Shown here one piece after another: positions 8,078 through 16,157 of a DNA stretch of 56,017 nt (within the stretch, counting starts at the first letter, position 1; each line of letters opens with the position of its first letter). The translations under genes were made by a program, and so were the position numbers. Source of the stretch: Spirochaetae bacterium HGW-Spirochaetae-4 (lineage in GTDB: Bacteria > Spirochaetota > Spirochaetia > Sphaerochaetales > Sphaerochaetaceae); the NCBI GenBank assembly GCA_002839335.1, contig PGXU01000018.1, positions 2,075 to 58,091 on the forward strand, written 5' to 3'. Below the pieces are notes generated by a model, which was not told where the DNA came from, did no database searches, and saw nothing but the letters and a program-made list of their open reading frames with translations.

Positions 8078-9240
8078 TGTACGACGATATGGATGTTGGC
8101 TATAGGATCACGGCGGTCGCGTTGGGTATCGATGCGTTCGAACGCAAGGAACAGCAGGGGACGGGTTCGCTCGATACCGAGGGGCTCATTCCCATCTATC
8201 TCGGCGGCGATATGGTCGCCTCCCGCCAGTACACCCGCTGGCAAGCGGTGCAGGATGATTTGGATGCCTTGACGCTTCTGGTCACTGCGTGTCCCGAAAC
8301 CTCCCGCCGGTTTTTTTTCGAGGCCCTGCTGCGTTCGTTGCGCACCGCGGTCGACCTGTTCCAGGGCAAGGCCTCCTCGTTCGCCTACCGCTTGGAGAAT
8401 CTGGTGGGTGTGCCTGCCGCACCGGCCGATGATGCGGTGATCGCCGAATTGCGCGAGGAGATCGACCAGGCCCTGGTACGCAGGAATATCGTGCGGGGAA
8501 GTCTCGCCGAGCGGGTGGCCAGCTGGCAATCCAGCAAGTTCATCCCGATCGACCATCTTGAACGGGAGTACACCCTGTTGCAGGAGGAGGCTGTCCGGCG
8601 CACCGCCAAGACGGTCTTCGATGTCGGTGATTTTCGGATGCGGCTGAGCCTGCGTCCCGGAACCCACTCGGCCGGACGCTGCAATTTCAACGAGGCGACG
8701 ATGGAGATCAACACCGATATCGGATGCACCCGCGCCGCCTTGAAACATCTGGTGACCCACGAGAACTTCCCTGGCCATGCGACCCAACTGCTCTACACGT
8801 TGGATGCCTTCAAGCGGGGTGCCGCTCCGGCCGATATCCTGCTGTGTACCCTGAACGGTATTCCCGGAGTCATCCAGGAGGGTATCGGGGACCAGGCTAC
8901 CGAGATCATCGATTGGGTCGAGGATGACGACGATGTCATCCAGATCGCTTTGCGCCGGTTGCGCATCGCCGTGGCCACCACCGCCTCCTGGAAGCTGATG
9001 GAACTGCACGAGAACGAAGAATCGGTCGTACGCTACATCAAGGAGACCGGCTTCGCGATAAACCCCTATGTGGATGGTCGGATCAGCCAGGCCAAGCACA
9101 TCTACCGCGGTCCTTTCAACGCTTCCTACTACTACGGCAACCAAGCCGTGCGCGCAAAGCGGCTGGCGACACCGAAGGAGAAGTACGCGGAATTCATCAC
9201 GTACCTGTACGGGCGGATGCACTCGCTCGAAGGGTTCTAA
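8074..9240 (+). CDS. DUF885-related putative metallopeptidase, second of a tandem pair
   Basis: 388 aa; ATG 8074 overlaps the previous stop (ATGA) and a second ATG at 8077 has the better distance to GGAGA. It aligns end to end with the preceding protein: GYRITAVALGIDAFERK against GYEITAIAAGLDDFERK at the N terminus, HENFPGHATQ for the metal motif, and NGIPGVIQEGIGDQATEIIDWVED for the second motif. The pair arose by tandem duplication and may form a heteromer. The first 58-bp palindromic element begins 4 nt after its stop codon. Confidence 0.7.
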   Translation: MMYDDMDVGYRITAVALGIDAFERKEQQGTGSLDTEGLIPIYLGGDMVASRQYTRWQAVQDDLDALTLLVTACPETSRRFFFEALLRSLRTAVDLFQGKASSFAYRLENLVGVPAAPADDAVIAELREEIDQALVRRNIVRGSLAERVASWQSSKFIPIDHLEREYTLLQEEAVRRTAKTVFDVGDFRMRLSLRPGTHSAGRCNFNEATMEINTDIGCTRAALKHLVTHENFPGHATQLLYTLDAFKRGAAPADILLCTLNGIPGVIQEGIGDQATEIIDWVEDDDDVIQIALRRLRIAVATTASWKLMELHENEESVVRYIKETGFAINPYVDGRISQAKHIYRGPFNASYYYGNQAVRAKRLATPKEKYAEFITYLYGRMHSLEGF

Positions 9241-9244
9241 AGAA

Positions 9245-9302
9245 CGTACCTGGTACCGGTTTTGCGTTTTGCATACAAAATTGAATTTTGGTGCCAGGCA
9301 CC
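9245..9302. repeat. 58-bp three-palindrome element, copy 1
   Basis: Left arm CGTACCTGGTACC (9245-9257), core TTTTGCATACAAAA (9267-9280), right arm GGTGCCAGGCACC (9290-9302); both spacers are 9 nt. The right arm carries paired changes (A to G and T to C) that keep the palindrome, evidence that arm symmetry itself is maintained. It starts 4 nt after the stop of the DUF885-like gene. Confidence 0.93.
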
Positions 9303-9310
9303 AAAGTTGT

Positions 9311-9340
9311 TTGACTTGCTAAAGGTAGTAATTGTATATC
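9311..9340 (+). promoter_or_regulatory. Probable promoter of the DUF3795 gene, between repeat copies 1 and 2
   Basis: TTGACT at 9311-9316 and TATATC at 9335-9340 with an 18-nt spacer. The promoter lies in the 46 bp between two 58-bp elements, so transcription would run through copy 2 into the DUF3795 gene. Confidence 0.55.
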
Positions 9341-9348
9341 TTAAGGAT

Positions 9349-9406
9349 GGTACCTGGTACCATCCTTAGATTTTGTATACAAAGGAGAACTTCCATGCCT
9401 GGCACG
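9349..9406. repeat. 58-bp three-palindrome element, copy 2 (gives the start of the DUF3795 gene)
   Basis: Left arm GGTACCTGGTACC (9349-9361), core TTTTGTATACAAAG (9371-9384), right arm CATGCCTGGCACG (9394-9406). The left palindrome extends outward as AAGGAT/ATCCTT. The sequence AAAGGAG at the core edge serves as ribosome site, and ATG 9395 inside the right arm is the start codon. Confidence 0.92.
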
Positions 9407-9949
9407 TATGCGGAATTTTCGCTCTGTGGGTTGAACTGCGGGCTGTGTCCCCGGTATCACACGAACGGTCCCTCGCGCTGTCCCGGTTGCAGGGGTCCTC
9501 GGTTCGGGGAGGTGCATCCGACGTGTCCGATCATCAGGTGCAGCGAGCACCATGGCAATGTGGAATATTGCCACCAGTGCATTTCGTATCCGTGCGAACG
9601 CTACCGGGAGACACCTGCAACCGATTCTTTCATCACCTATGTGCCGCGTCTGGCCGATCAACGGCGTGCCTTGGAATTCGGTATGGATACGTATCGGCAG
9701 GAATTGGACGAGAAGATCGGCATCCTCAAACATCTGCTCGCTATGTATGACGATGGACGGCGCAAGGGATTCTACTGCCTTGCGGCAAACTTGTTGGATC
9801 TCCAGTCGTTGCGTGGAACTGTGGAACGTGTCGAGCGGATCGTTGCCCAAACGCCCATGGAACGCAAGGAATGTGTGCGGTTGATGGTCTCGACTATCGA
9901 AGAGACCGCCGGAAAGCGGAACGTATCGTTGCGCTTGCGGGGCAAATGA
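9395..9949 (+). CDS. DUF3795 domain-containing protein
   Basis: 184 aa, Cys-rich N terminus: LCGLNCGLCPRY, CPGCRG, HPTCPIIRC, YCHQCISYPCERY, the pattern of DUF3795 proteins (probably metal or Fe-S binding; function unknown). ATG 9395 with AAAGGAG 9 nt upstream is the start. Both the ribosome site and codons 1-4 (MPGT) come from repeat copy 2, so this gene's translation start is built from the repeat. A decayed partial copy of the gene lies at 15521-15616. The stop codon lies within the left edge of the structured repeat at 9944. Confidence 0.85.
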   Translation: MPGTYAEFSLCGLNCGLCPRYHTNGPSRCPGCRGPRFGEVHPTCPIIRCSEHHGNVEYCHQCISYPCERYRETPATDSFITYVPRLADQRRALEFGMDTYRQELDEKIGILKHLLAMYDDGRRKGFYCLAANLLDLQSLRGTVERVERIVAQTPMERKECVRLMVSTIEETAGKRNVSLRLRGK

Positions 9950-10062
9950 ATGGTATCGCAACCCCAGGGCAAGCCCTGAACCCGGGAGGCTTCACCTCCG
10001 CTGCCGCTCCCAGGGGCGGGGTATCTCCCCCTACGTTCCCGGCACTCACTCGGTAATGGACC
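9944..10062 (+). repeat. Structured repeat B, copy 1 (about 120 bp)
   Basis: Homologous to the reverse complement of 35798-35920. Shared blocks are AATGAA.GGTATC at one edge, a hairpin with GGAGG/CCTCC arms in the middle, GGCGGGGTAT or similar, TACGTT.CC.GCACTC.CTCGG and TGGACC at the other edge. The GC-rich stem-loops suggest a foldable RNA or a mobile non-coding element. Compared with the remnant locus at 15.6 kb, 154 bp are extra here, bounded by two AATGAA copies. Confidence 0.7.
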
Positions 10063-10359
10063 AATAGTAATTGTTCCGCTACCCTCGTTTCGTTGGGGAA
10101 TGAAGAAAGGTATCGGATTCCGTGGTAGGGGACTTATATAACCATTGTTAGCAAGTGCACATATACATCTTTGTCCATACTTTCAAAAACACAGAATAAT
10201 TCTTATCATTTTTCATAGTGAGAATATCCATAGCTAGAAACTGTCATTTTCTTTCATTTGCATATGTATTCGAGTGTATTTTAAAATTGTGGCAAGATTT
10301 CTTACTAAGACACAGATTCGAATTTAATCAAATAATTGAAATTACATAAAAATTAGTTC
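10063..10359. other. AT-rich non-coding stretch upstream of TRAP operon 1
   Basis: No credible gene. 10100-10125 matches the flank of the DUF3795 remnant at 15.6 kb. From about 10140 the sequence is distinctly AT-rich compared with the first 9 kb, with no conserved RNA structure that I can recognise. Confidence 0.6.
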
Positions 10360-10422
10360 TTGACAAGTGGCTGGAATGAGATAGTATACAAGCAGATAGT
10401 CGACTATATACAAACGACTATC
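10360..10422 (+). promoter_or_regulatory. Promoter and GntR-type operator of TRAP operon 1
   Basis: -35 TTGACA at 10360-10365 and -10 TAGTAT at 10382-10387 (16-nt spacer). Just downstream, GATAGTCG-N12-CGACTATC (10395-10422) is a perfect 8-bp inverted repeat; within it ATAGTCGACTAT is a perfect 12-bp palindrome. The 16-mer AGTCGACTATATACAA (10398-10413) recurs in the same position of the TRAP operon 2 promoter. The FCD GntR regulators of these operons are the obvious candidates to bind it. Confidence 0.75.
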
Positions 10423-10450
10423 AAATATTTTACCAAAAGGATGGTATATC

Positions 10451-11455
10451 ATGAAACAAGAAAAAAAGGGGTGGGCGTTGGCTTTGGCCATGTTGCTCGT
10501 TTTCTCCGTCTCACTTTTTGCAGGAGGTAGCCAGGAAGCTGCACCTTCAGGAGATGCACCTGCCAAGAAGTATGTATTTTCCAGTGAGCTTCCAACCGCT
10601 CACATGTACAACAAGGCTTACAACAAGTTTGCTGATGAGCTTGAAGCTCTCTCTGGCGGTCGAATTACAATGGAAGTCTATGACTCTTCCTCGATCGCAT
10701 CGGCTCGTGAAGCTCTCGAGGGCATCAAGATCGGCACAATCCATGCAACCGGGGTGCTCGAAGCGATGAGTTTTTATGTACCTGAAATGGAAATGATGGG
10801 CATCCCTTACCTCTTCAGGGACATGGACCATGTCTCGAATTTCATGAAAAGCCCAGCTGGATTGGAATTCCAACAGCGCATGATCGATGCCGGTTTCCGC
10901 CCGGTAGCCTACTTCCTCAGGACTTCACGTCAGATGACCTCCAATAAGAAAATCGCCAGTTTGGCCGACTTGAAGGGCACGAAACTTCGCGTTCCTGAGA
11001 CTTCTACCGGACCCGCTGCCTGGAATGCCATGGGCGCGAAAACCGTGACGATGCCGTTCGGCGAAGTATTCTCCGCATTGCAGCAAGGAGTCATCGACGC
11101 ACAAGAAAATACGATCGACCAGATTGTCTCCTCGAAGTTCCATGAAGTCCAAAAGTATGTATCCATGACCAATCATCAGTTCCAGGCCTCATTCGTTGTC
11201 TTCTCCGAGAAGGAATGGCAGAGCTTGAGCGAGGCAGACAGGCAGATCGTGCAAGAGGCCGCCAACCGTGCGAAGGCGTTCGAGACAGAACTGAGGATCA
11301 AGGAAACCAAGGAGGCTGAGGATTTCCTCAAGACCTATGGAACTGAAATTCTCTACCCTGATACGAATGAATTCGCCAAAGCAGCCAGCGAAGCCTACAA
11401 GGGCTACAGTCCGCTGATGCAGGAGTGGGTTAAGAAAGTTCAGGCCGTGAAGTAA
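10451..11455 (+). CDS. TRAP transporter solute-binding protein (DctP family), operon 1
   Basis: 334 aa. Signal peptide 1-24 (MKQEKKGW, hydrophobic core, SLFA|GGSQEA); no lipobox Cys, so probably periplasmic after signal peptidase I. DctP features: family Arg in LKGTKLRVPETSTGPAAW and the GVIDAQENTIDQI helix motif. It binds an organic acid or similar solute and delivers it to the DctQM permease. ATG follows AAAAGG. The following hairpin (11483-11514) probably separates its expression from that of the permease genes. The ligand is unknown; a nearby PLP enzyme hints at an amino-acid-like compound. Confidence 0.92.
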   Translation: MKQEKKGWALALAMLLVFSVSLFAGGSQEAAPSGDAPAKKYVFSSELPTAHMYNKAYNKFADELEALSGGRITMEVYDSSSIASAREALEGIKIGTIHATGVLEAMSFYVPEMEMMGIPYLFRDMDHVSNFMKSPAGLEFQQRMIDAGFRPVAYFLRTSRQMTSNKKIASLADLKGTKLRVPETSTGPAAWNAMGAKTVTMPFGEVFSALQQGVIDAQENTIDQIVSSKFHEVQKYVSMTNHQFQASFVVFSEKEWQSLSEADRQIVQEAANRAKAFETELRIKETKEAEDFLKTYGTEILYPDTNEFAKAASEAYKGYSPLMQEWVKKVQAVK

Positions 11456-11482
11456 CGCGTCGTTCATCGGAGTGCTTCAAAC

Positions 11483-11514
11483 ATCCGATCGGATTCTAAT
11501 GGATCCGGTCGGAT
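11483..11514 (+). promoter_or_regulatory. Intercistronic hairpin after the TRAP 1 binding-protein gene
   Basis: ATCCGATCGGAT (11483-11494) pairs with ATCCGGTCGGAT (11503-11514) across an 8-nt loop, with one G-U pair. No U-run follows, so it is more likely an mRNA 3'-end stabiliser or processing site than a terminator. Hairpins sit at the same place in the other three TRAP operons. Confidence 0.6.
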
Positions 11515-11556
11515 ACTTCCTGAACAGAGCATGCGCGCCAATACATGGAGGGTTTC

Positions 11557-12102
11557 ATGCAACAACAATCACCCGGCAGCTCCAAACACCCCAAACCGAA
11601 CATGAAGAGTCGTGGGTTGCGCCTGGAACATATCACACTGATACGTCTTCTGGAGATTTTCGCGAATATACTTATCTGGATCATCCTCTTTTTACTGATG
11701 GTACAGGTAGTTGGCCGCTATGTGCTCAACACATTGCCAGAGTGGAGTAGCGAAGAATCCACACTACTTTTCCTTATGTGGATGGCAGCTGTAGGAGCTT
11801 CCTTAGGGTCGGCAAACAACAGCCACCTTGTGGTTGATTCACTGGTTAAGGTATTCCCGAAAAAGATGCAGCGAGTTATCGAGATTATCGTCTACATAAT
11901 TGTGACGATATTTCTGGTTGTTGCATTCTATGTAACCGCACAGCTCGCTTGGCTTAACCGCGCCACCTTGACCCCGAGACTCCAGATACCTATGAGTCTC
12001 GTACAAGCGAGCATACCGTTCGCGATGGGTATCATGCTCTACTACAACATTAAATACTTCGTACTGTCATTCCGCAAGGAATCCTCGGATAAGGAGCTCT
12101 AG
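11557..12102 (+). CDS. TRAP transporter small membrane subunit (DctQ family), operon 1
   Basis: 181 aa from ATG 11557, chosen because GGAGG sits 6 nt upstream; an in-frame ATG at 11545 lies over that site. Four hydrophobic segments are visible (starting at ILIWIILFLLMVQVVG, about 75, about 110, about 140) with EWSSEESTLLFLMWMAAVGAS, the usual W-EE/DE region of DctQ. It forms the permease with the DctM protein encoded 2 nt downstream. Confidence 0.9.
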   Translation: MQQQSPGSSKHPKPNMKSRGLRLEHITLIRLLEIFANILIWIILFLLMVQVVGRYVLNTLPEWSSEESTLLFLMWMAAVGASLGSANNSHLVVDSLVKVFPKKMQRVIEIIVYIIVTIFLVVAFYVTAQLAWLNRATLTPRLQIPMSLVQASIPFAMGIMLYYNIKYFVLSFRKESSDKEL

Positions 12103-12104
12103 CA

Positions 12105-13382
12105 ATGCTAATACTCATCGGAAGTTTTCTCGTCATGCTTATGGTGAAGGTGCCCGTACTCTTCTCCATGGGAATTTCGTCTGCACTCTATCTACTTTCC
12201 AATGACATCTCGCTAATGGTGATCGGTCAGCGGATGACGACGATGCTCATGTCCTTTACGTTGCTTGCGGTTCCGTTCTTTGTACTGCTCGCCGAGTTGT
12301 TCAATGCAGGGAATTCGACCAAGCGACTTATCCGCTTTGTCCTTTCGCTCGTGGGTTGGGTTCGTGGTGGACTTGGGATAGCGAATGTTGGTATCAGCAT
12401 GCTCTTCGCGGGTGTATCAGGCACCGCGGCTGCCGATTCCTCCGGTCTTGGAACATTCCTCATTCCGGCGATGGAGAAGGAAGGGTATGACAAGGCGTTC
12501 TCCGCTGCGGTTACATCCGCCTCCGCTTCGGTCGGACCAATCATACCGCCTAGCATCGCGATGGTCATCGCTGGTGTTTCGGTTAGCCTCTCGGTTACCG
12601 ATCTCTTTCTGGCCGGCGCGATTCCCGGTCTGATTATGGGATTCTCCATGATGATCGTGACTTACTTCATTTCGGTAAAGCGCAAATACCCTAAGTCCCA
12701 AGGCTTCGATGTCCATGAGGTGTGGGACAGCTTCAAGGATTGCGTTTGGGAGTTGCTGCTTGTCCTATTCATTTTCTTTGGAATCGTCGGTGGGTTCTTC
12801 ACTCCCACTGAAGCCGGTGCAATGGGTGCGGCTGCCACACTCTTTATTGGAGTGGTCATCAAGCGTGAACTGACCGTTCGCAAGATATTCAATGCGATAT
12901 CCAGAAGCGCAGCTTTGGCCGGTGTGGTCATCATCATCATCGGTTTCGCCGGGACCTTCGGATGGGCGGTCGCGAAGGAGCGTGTTCCCGAACAGTTTGC
13001 TGCTTGGATTCTCGGAGTAACTGACAACTGGATGCTTGTGATGCTCTTGGTAAACATCGCTTTGTTGATACTTGGTGCGATCATGGAAACAACAGCAGCG
13101 ATCATAATCACAATGCCTACTTTGATCGCACTTGGAAATGCGATCGGCATGGACCCGATCCAATTGACAGTAATTGTGGTGGTCAACCTTATCCTAGGCA
13201 TGTCGACTCCACCGCTGGGTGTCAGTCTCCTGATAGTCTCAGCAATCAGCAAGGAGGGGATCGGACCAATTGTGAAGGATATGATTCCTTACTATTTGGT
13301 GAACTTCCTGGTACTCGCGGCGCTGGTAATGATTCCTCCGCTAACACTCTGGTTGCCAGAGGTTATGCGAGCACTCAGGTGA
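12105..13382 (+). CDS. TRAP transporter large permease (DctM family), operon 1
   Basis: 425 aa, about 12 transmembrane segments. DctM motifs are clear: GISMLFAGVSGTAAADSSGLG, SVGPIIPPSIAMVIAG, GFFTPTEAGAMGA and LGMSTPPLGVSLL. It carries the Na+-coupled transport path. ATG 12105 has AAGGAG 8 nt upstream inside the end of dctQ. Codon use is more AT-rich than in the TRAP 2 genes. Confidence 0.93.
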   Translation: MLILIGSFLVMLMVKVPVLFSMGISSALYLLSNDISLMVIGQRMTTMLMSFTLLAVPFFVLLAELFNAGNSTKRLIRFVLSLVGWVRGGLGIANVGISMLFAGVSGTAAADSSGLGTFLIPAMEKEGYDKAFSAAVTSASASVGPIIPPSIAMVIAGVSVSLSVTDLFLAGAIPGLIMGFSMMIVTYFISVKRKYPKSQGFDVHEVWDSFKDCVWELLLVLFIFFGIVGGFFTPTEAGAMGAAATLFIGVVIKRELTVRKIFNAISRSAALAGVVIIIIGFAGTFGWAVAKERVPEQFAAWILGVTDNWMLVMLLVNIALLILGAIMETTAAIIITMPTLIALGNAIGMDPIQLTVIVVVNLILGMSTPPLGVSLLIVSAISKEGIGPIVKDMIPYYLVNFLVLAALVMIPPLTLWLPEVMRALR

Positions 13383-13482
13383 ATAGTCGAGTGTTCCAAT
13401 TAAGTCAGGGGATGACAAGTTTTTCACGTTTTGAATTCACATGGACTTTTATTTGAAGCATCACATTTATGAGGAGGCCCAA

Positions 13483-14787
13483 ATGGCAAACCAAACGGAT
13501 ACATCGAAGAAGCTGTTCATCGAGGCACAGAAATATCTGGTGGGAGGAGTGGCGAGCTCGTTGCACAAGGCTGAGCACGAGGAGTACCCAATCTACGCTT
13601 CACACGGGAAAGGCTCCAGGCTGTGGGACGTGGACGGCAATGAGTACATCGACTATATGGGTTCCTTTGGTCCCTCCCTGTTGGGTTTCAGCCCTGATGA
13701 GCTGAACCGTGCGGTGATCGCTCAGATCGAAAAGGGGACTCACTTCGCCTTACCGACAGAGTCGGTGAACAAGTTGAGCCGCCGATTGGTGGAGGTTATT
13801 CCATGCGCGGAGGTGGTAGGCTATCAGAGTTCCGGCACTGAGGCGAACCTGGTGAACTACCGCCTCGCGCGCTCATTCACAGGGAAAAGCAAGATCATCA
13901 AGTTCGAGGGACACTACCACGGGTGGGCCGACGAGCTGAGCGTGAGTGTGAAACCGATGTCGCTTAAATCGATGGGACCGCGCAACAAACCGTGGAAGTG
14001 CCTCGAGAGCGCGGGTCAGTTGGCGGGCTCGGCGGATGAAATCATCGTGCTGCCATGGAATGATATCGATATCCTAGAGAAGACAATCAAGCGATACAAG
14101 CATGAGATAGCAGCGGTGATCACCGAGCCTGTGATGTACAACGCCGAGCCGATCAAACCGTTGCCCGGATATCTGGCTGCGATGCGACAGCTGACGAAGG
14201 ATAACGATATCCTACTCATATTCGACGAGGTGATTACGGGCTTCCGGGTCGCCCTCGGAGGAGCGTCGCAACTGTACGGGGTGATACCCGACCTTGTGAC
14301 GTTTGCGAAAGCGTTCGCCGGCGGCTATCCGATTGCAGGAGTTGCGGGACGCCGAGAGATCCTGGAATGTGGAGTGCACCCCGCGGGGACATTCAATGCT
14401 AATCCGCTGTGCGTCGCCGCTGCGATTGCCACCATGGATATTATCAGCAGACCGGGGACGTACGAAAACTTGGAGCGGATTACCGGAAGGATAAAGCAGG
14501 GTGTGAACGAGCTTGCGGCTCGGTATGGGGTGAAGCTGTGGTGTGATAACCAAGTGTCGATCTGGCAGATGAGCTTCGGCATCGACTCGCCGATGACCGA
14601 TTTCCGGGACAACTTCAAGGTGGACAAGAAGACCTATCTTAACTTCTACAAGCGGTGCTTGGACCGGGGGGTGCGTCTGCACTCTGGACGCGGACGCTTC
14701 TATATCTCAACTGCTCATACTGACAAGGATGTCGACAAGACATTGGAAGTGTTCGAAGAGGTCTTCAAGGAGATGTTTGGAAAGTAG
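13483..14787 (+). CDS. GSA-2,1-aminomutase-like PLP enzyme (class III aminotransferase fold), copy 1
   Basis: 434 aa from ATG 13483, behind GAGGAGG; the alignment with its paralogue at 19725 starts at the same place (DTSKKLF/ETSKKLF), so the longer frame from 13441 is rejected. Motifs: SSGTEANLVNYRLAR, HYHGWAD, LIFDEVITGFR and Schiff-base Lys K276 in FAKAFAGGYPIAG. Annotation as glutamate-1-semialdehyde aminomutase is by homology only; with no haem genes around and a TRAP importer upstream, a catabolic aminotransferase, mutase or amino-acid epimerase of the same fold is more likely. The two copies are about 85-90% identical by eye, although their TRAP genes differ strongly. Confidence 0.85.
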   Translation: MANQTDTSKKLFIEAQKYLVGGVASSLHKAEHEEYPIYASHGKGSRLWDVDGNEYIDYMGSFGPSLLGFSPDELNRAVIAQIEKGTHFALPTESVNKLSRRLVEVIPCAEVVGYQSSGTEANLVNYRLARSFTGKSKIIKFEGHYHGWADELSVSVKPMSLKSMGPRNKPWKCLESAGQLAGSADEIIVLPWNDIDILEKTIKRYKHEIAAVITEPVMYNAEPIKPLPGYLAAMRQLTKDNDILLIFDEVITGFRVALGGASQLYGVIPDLVTFAKAFAGGYPIAGVAGRREILECGVHPAGTFNANPLCVAAAIATMDIISRPGTYENLERITGRIKQGVNELAARYGVKLWCDNQVSIWQMSFGIDSPMTDFRDNFKVDKKTYLNFYKRCLDRGVRLHSGRGRFYISTAHTDKDVDKTLEVFEEVFKEMFGK

Positions 14788-14819
14788 CCTCTAAACATTT
14801 TCCATTCTTAGGTATGCAT

Positions 14820-15491
14820 ATGAAACAGGATTCACCATATTTCAGTCTTTCGGAATTCATTTCCAGCGAGATTTCCAAACAGATTCTGCAAGGTACACTC
14901 AATGCTGGCGAAAAATTGGTTGAGGCTGTGTTCCAGGAAAAATACCAGGTCAGTAAGTCCCCTGTCAGAGAAGCGTTCCAGATGCTGATCTATGCAGGAC
15001 TTGTTGACCATAAGAATAGGCGAGGGTGTTTTGTTAAGGTCATAACTCCAGATGAGATTGAAAATATCTACGAAGTACGGATAACCTTGGAAGGTCTTGC
15101 TGCGAAGGAAGCCTATATCAAGATGTCGCGAGAAGAACTCAAGCATATGATGAGACTCTACAAATTGATGGAAAATGATGTTGCTGCGAAGGACGCGATG
15201 GGATATCATCGCCACCATACAGATTTTCAGCGGTTTTTTGGTGAGGTTAGCGGTAACACGGTATTAGTGGATATCTGCGAAAAACTTCGCGTCCAGAACA
15301 TATGGTACAACACTCAATTCTTCCAAACCGATCTTGAAAAGGATTTTTGCACCCATATGGAACTGATGGGACATTTCACGGACAGGGATTTGCAACCGGG
15401 TCAAGTGGAGAAACTGATGTGCGATCACATCCGCCTTGGACTTGAGAACTTCAAAGCCTATGTGAGAAAAACCGGAGACCGATGTGTCTGA
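14820..15491 (+). CDS. GntR family regulator, FCD type, operon 1
   Basis: About 223 aa (ATG 14820; an ATG at 14814 is also in frame). N-terminal winged HTH (KQILQGTLNAGEKLVEAVFQEKYQVSKSPVREAFQML) and a C-terminal all-helical FCD domain with the expected metal or ligand His residues (HRHHTDFQRFFGE). Closely similar to the regulator at 22763. Probably a repressor of TRAP operon 1, with the site at 10395-10422 as likely operator; binding is inferred. Confidence 0.88.
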   Translation: MKQDSPYFSLSEFISSEISKQILQGTLNAGEKLVEAVFQEKYQVSKSPVREAFQMLIYAGLVDHKNRRGCFVKVITPDEIENIYEVRITLEGLAAKEAYIKMSREELKHMMRLYKLMENDVAAKDAMGYHRHHTDFQRFFGEVSGNTVLVDICEKLRVQNIWYNTQFFQTDLEKDFCTHMELMGHFTDRDLQPGQVEKLMCDHIRLGLENFKAYVRKTGDRCV

Positions 15492-15520
15492 TTGATAGTC
15501 ACCAAATTGATATATTGGAC

Positions 15521-15616
15521 AACGCAAAGGTTTCTACTGTCTTGCGGCAAACTTGTTGAAATTCCATTCGTTGCATGAAACTGTGGAACGTATCGTTGCG
15601 TTTGCGGGGCAAATGA
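15521..15616 (+). pseudogene. Remnant of a DUF3795 gene
   Basis: The segment from CGCAAAGG to GGGGCAAATGA matches the end of the DUF3795 gene at about 9758-9950 with scattered substitutions and an internal deletion of about 80 bp. Both sequences share TTGCGGCAAACTTGTTG and ACTGTGGAACGT. The homology continues into the downstream flank (GAAGAAAGGT.TCGGATTCCG), so the copy came with flanking DNA. No start codon or Cys-rich N terminus is left. Confidence 0.75.
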
Positions 15617-15709
15617 AGAAAGGTGTCGGATTCCGGGGTGGAATGTGAATACTTGATTGATGGGTGGGACCTGACTCGTCAATCTAGACTAGTCGAAAGT
15701 TGGGATGTA

Positions 15710-15743
15710 CCGTTCAATGGTTGGAACCGTTCAATAGTTGGAA
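15710..15743 (+). repeat. 17-bp tandem duplication
   Basis: CCGTTCAATGGTTGGAA (15710-15726) is followed directly by CCGTTCAATAGTTGGAA (15727-15743), one mismatch. It lies in the non-coding stretch 15617-15826 between the DUF3795 remnant and the mazEF promoter; I see nothing else there. Confidence 0.8.
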
Positions 15744-15826
15744 TGGTAGTGTGTATCTCGGATACGTTGCATGCTCCAACGTAAATGGACAAAGGTGAAA
15801 TGCAAAAAAGTCGAAAGACTGTTACT

Positions 15827-15855
15827 TTGACGATGTATATACGTATGTATATACT
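15827..15855 (+). promoter_or_regulatory. mazEF promoter with embedded operator
   Basis: TTGACG (15827-15832), 17-nt spacer, TATACT (15850-15855). Two copies of the palindrome GTATATAC (15835-15842 and 15847-15854) separated by GTAT fill the spacer and overlap the -10, the usual place for autorepression by a MazE-type antitoxin. Confidence 0.65.
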
Positions 15856-15911
15856 TTTCTAAGCATGATGCCTTGTTCAATTGCAGTCGAAGGGGTAATG
15901 GAGTGTGGAAT

Positions 15912-16157
15912 ATGGAGATAGTCGTAAAGAAGTGGGGGAATAGTTTGGGAATACGAATTCCAGCCTCGGTTACTCGAGGATTGCAGTTGGGCGATGGTTC
16001 TATAGTGGAGTTGTCCCAGAGTGACGATCGGATCATCATTGTCCCAAAAAAGAAAGGTCGCGAAGAGGAATTGGCGTTGTTGTTGAGCAGGATAACTCCT
16101 GAAAATATGCATCGTGGGGAATTTTTTGGAGAGGAGTCCGATAAGGAAATATGGTAG
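15912..16157 (+). CDS. mazE: MazE-type antitoxin (AbrB/SpoVT swapped-hairpin)
   Basis: 81 aa from ATG 15912. MEIVVKKWGNSLGIRIPASV and LQLGDGSIVELSQSDDRIIIVPKKK form the AbrB-like DNA-binding domain (1-50) with the canonical KWGNSLGIRIP motif; the acidic C-terminal tail (about 52-81) would wrap the toxin. Its stop overlaps the start of the mazF frame by 7 nt. The antitoxin is intact whereas the toxin frame has a stop codon. Confidence 0.88.
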   Translation: MEIVVKKWGNSLGIRIPASVTRGLQLGDGSIVELSQSDDRIIIVPKKKGREEELALLLSRITPENMHRGEFFGEESDKEIW

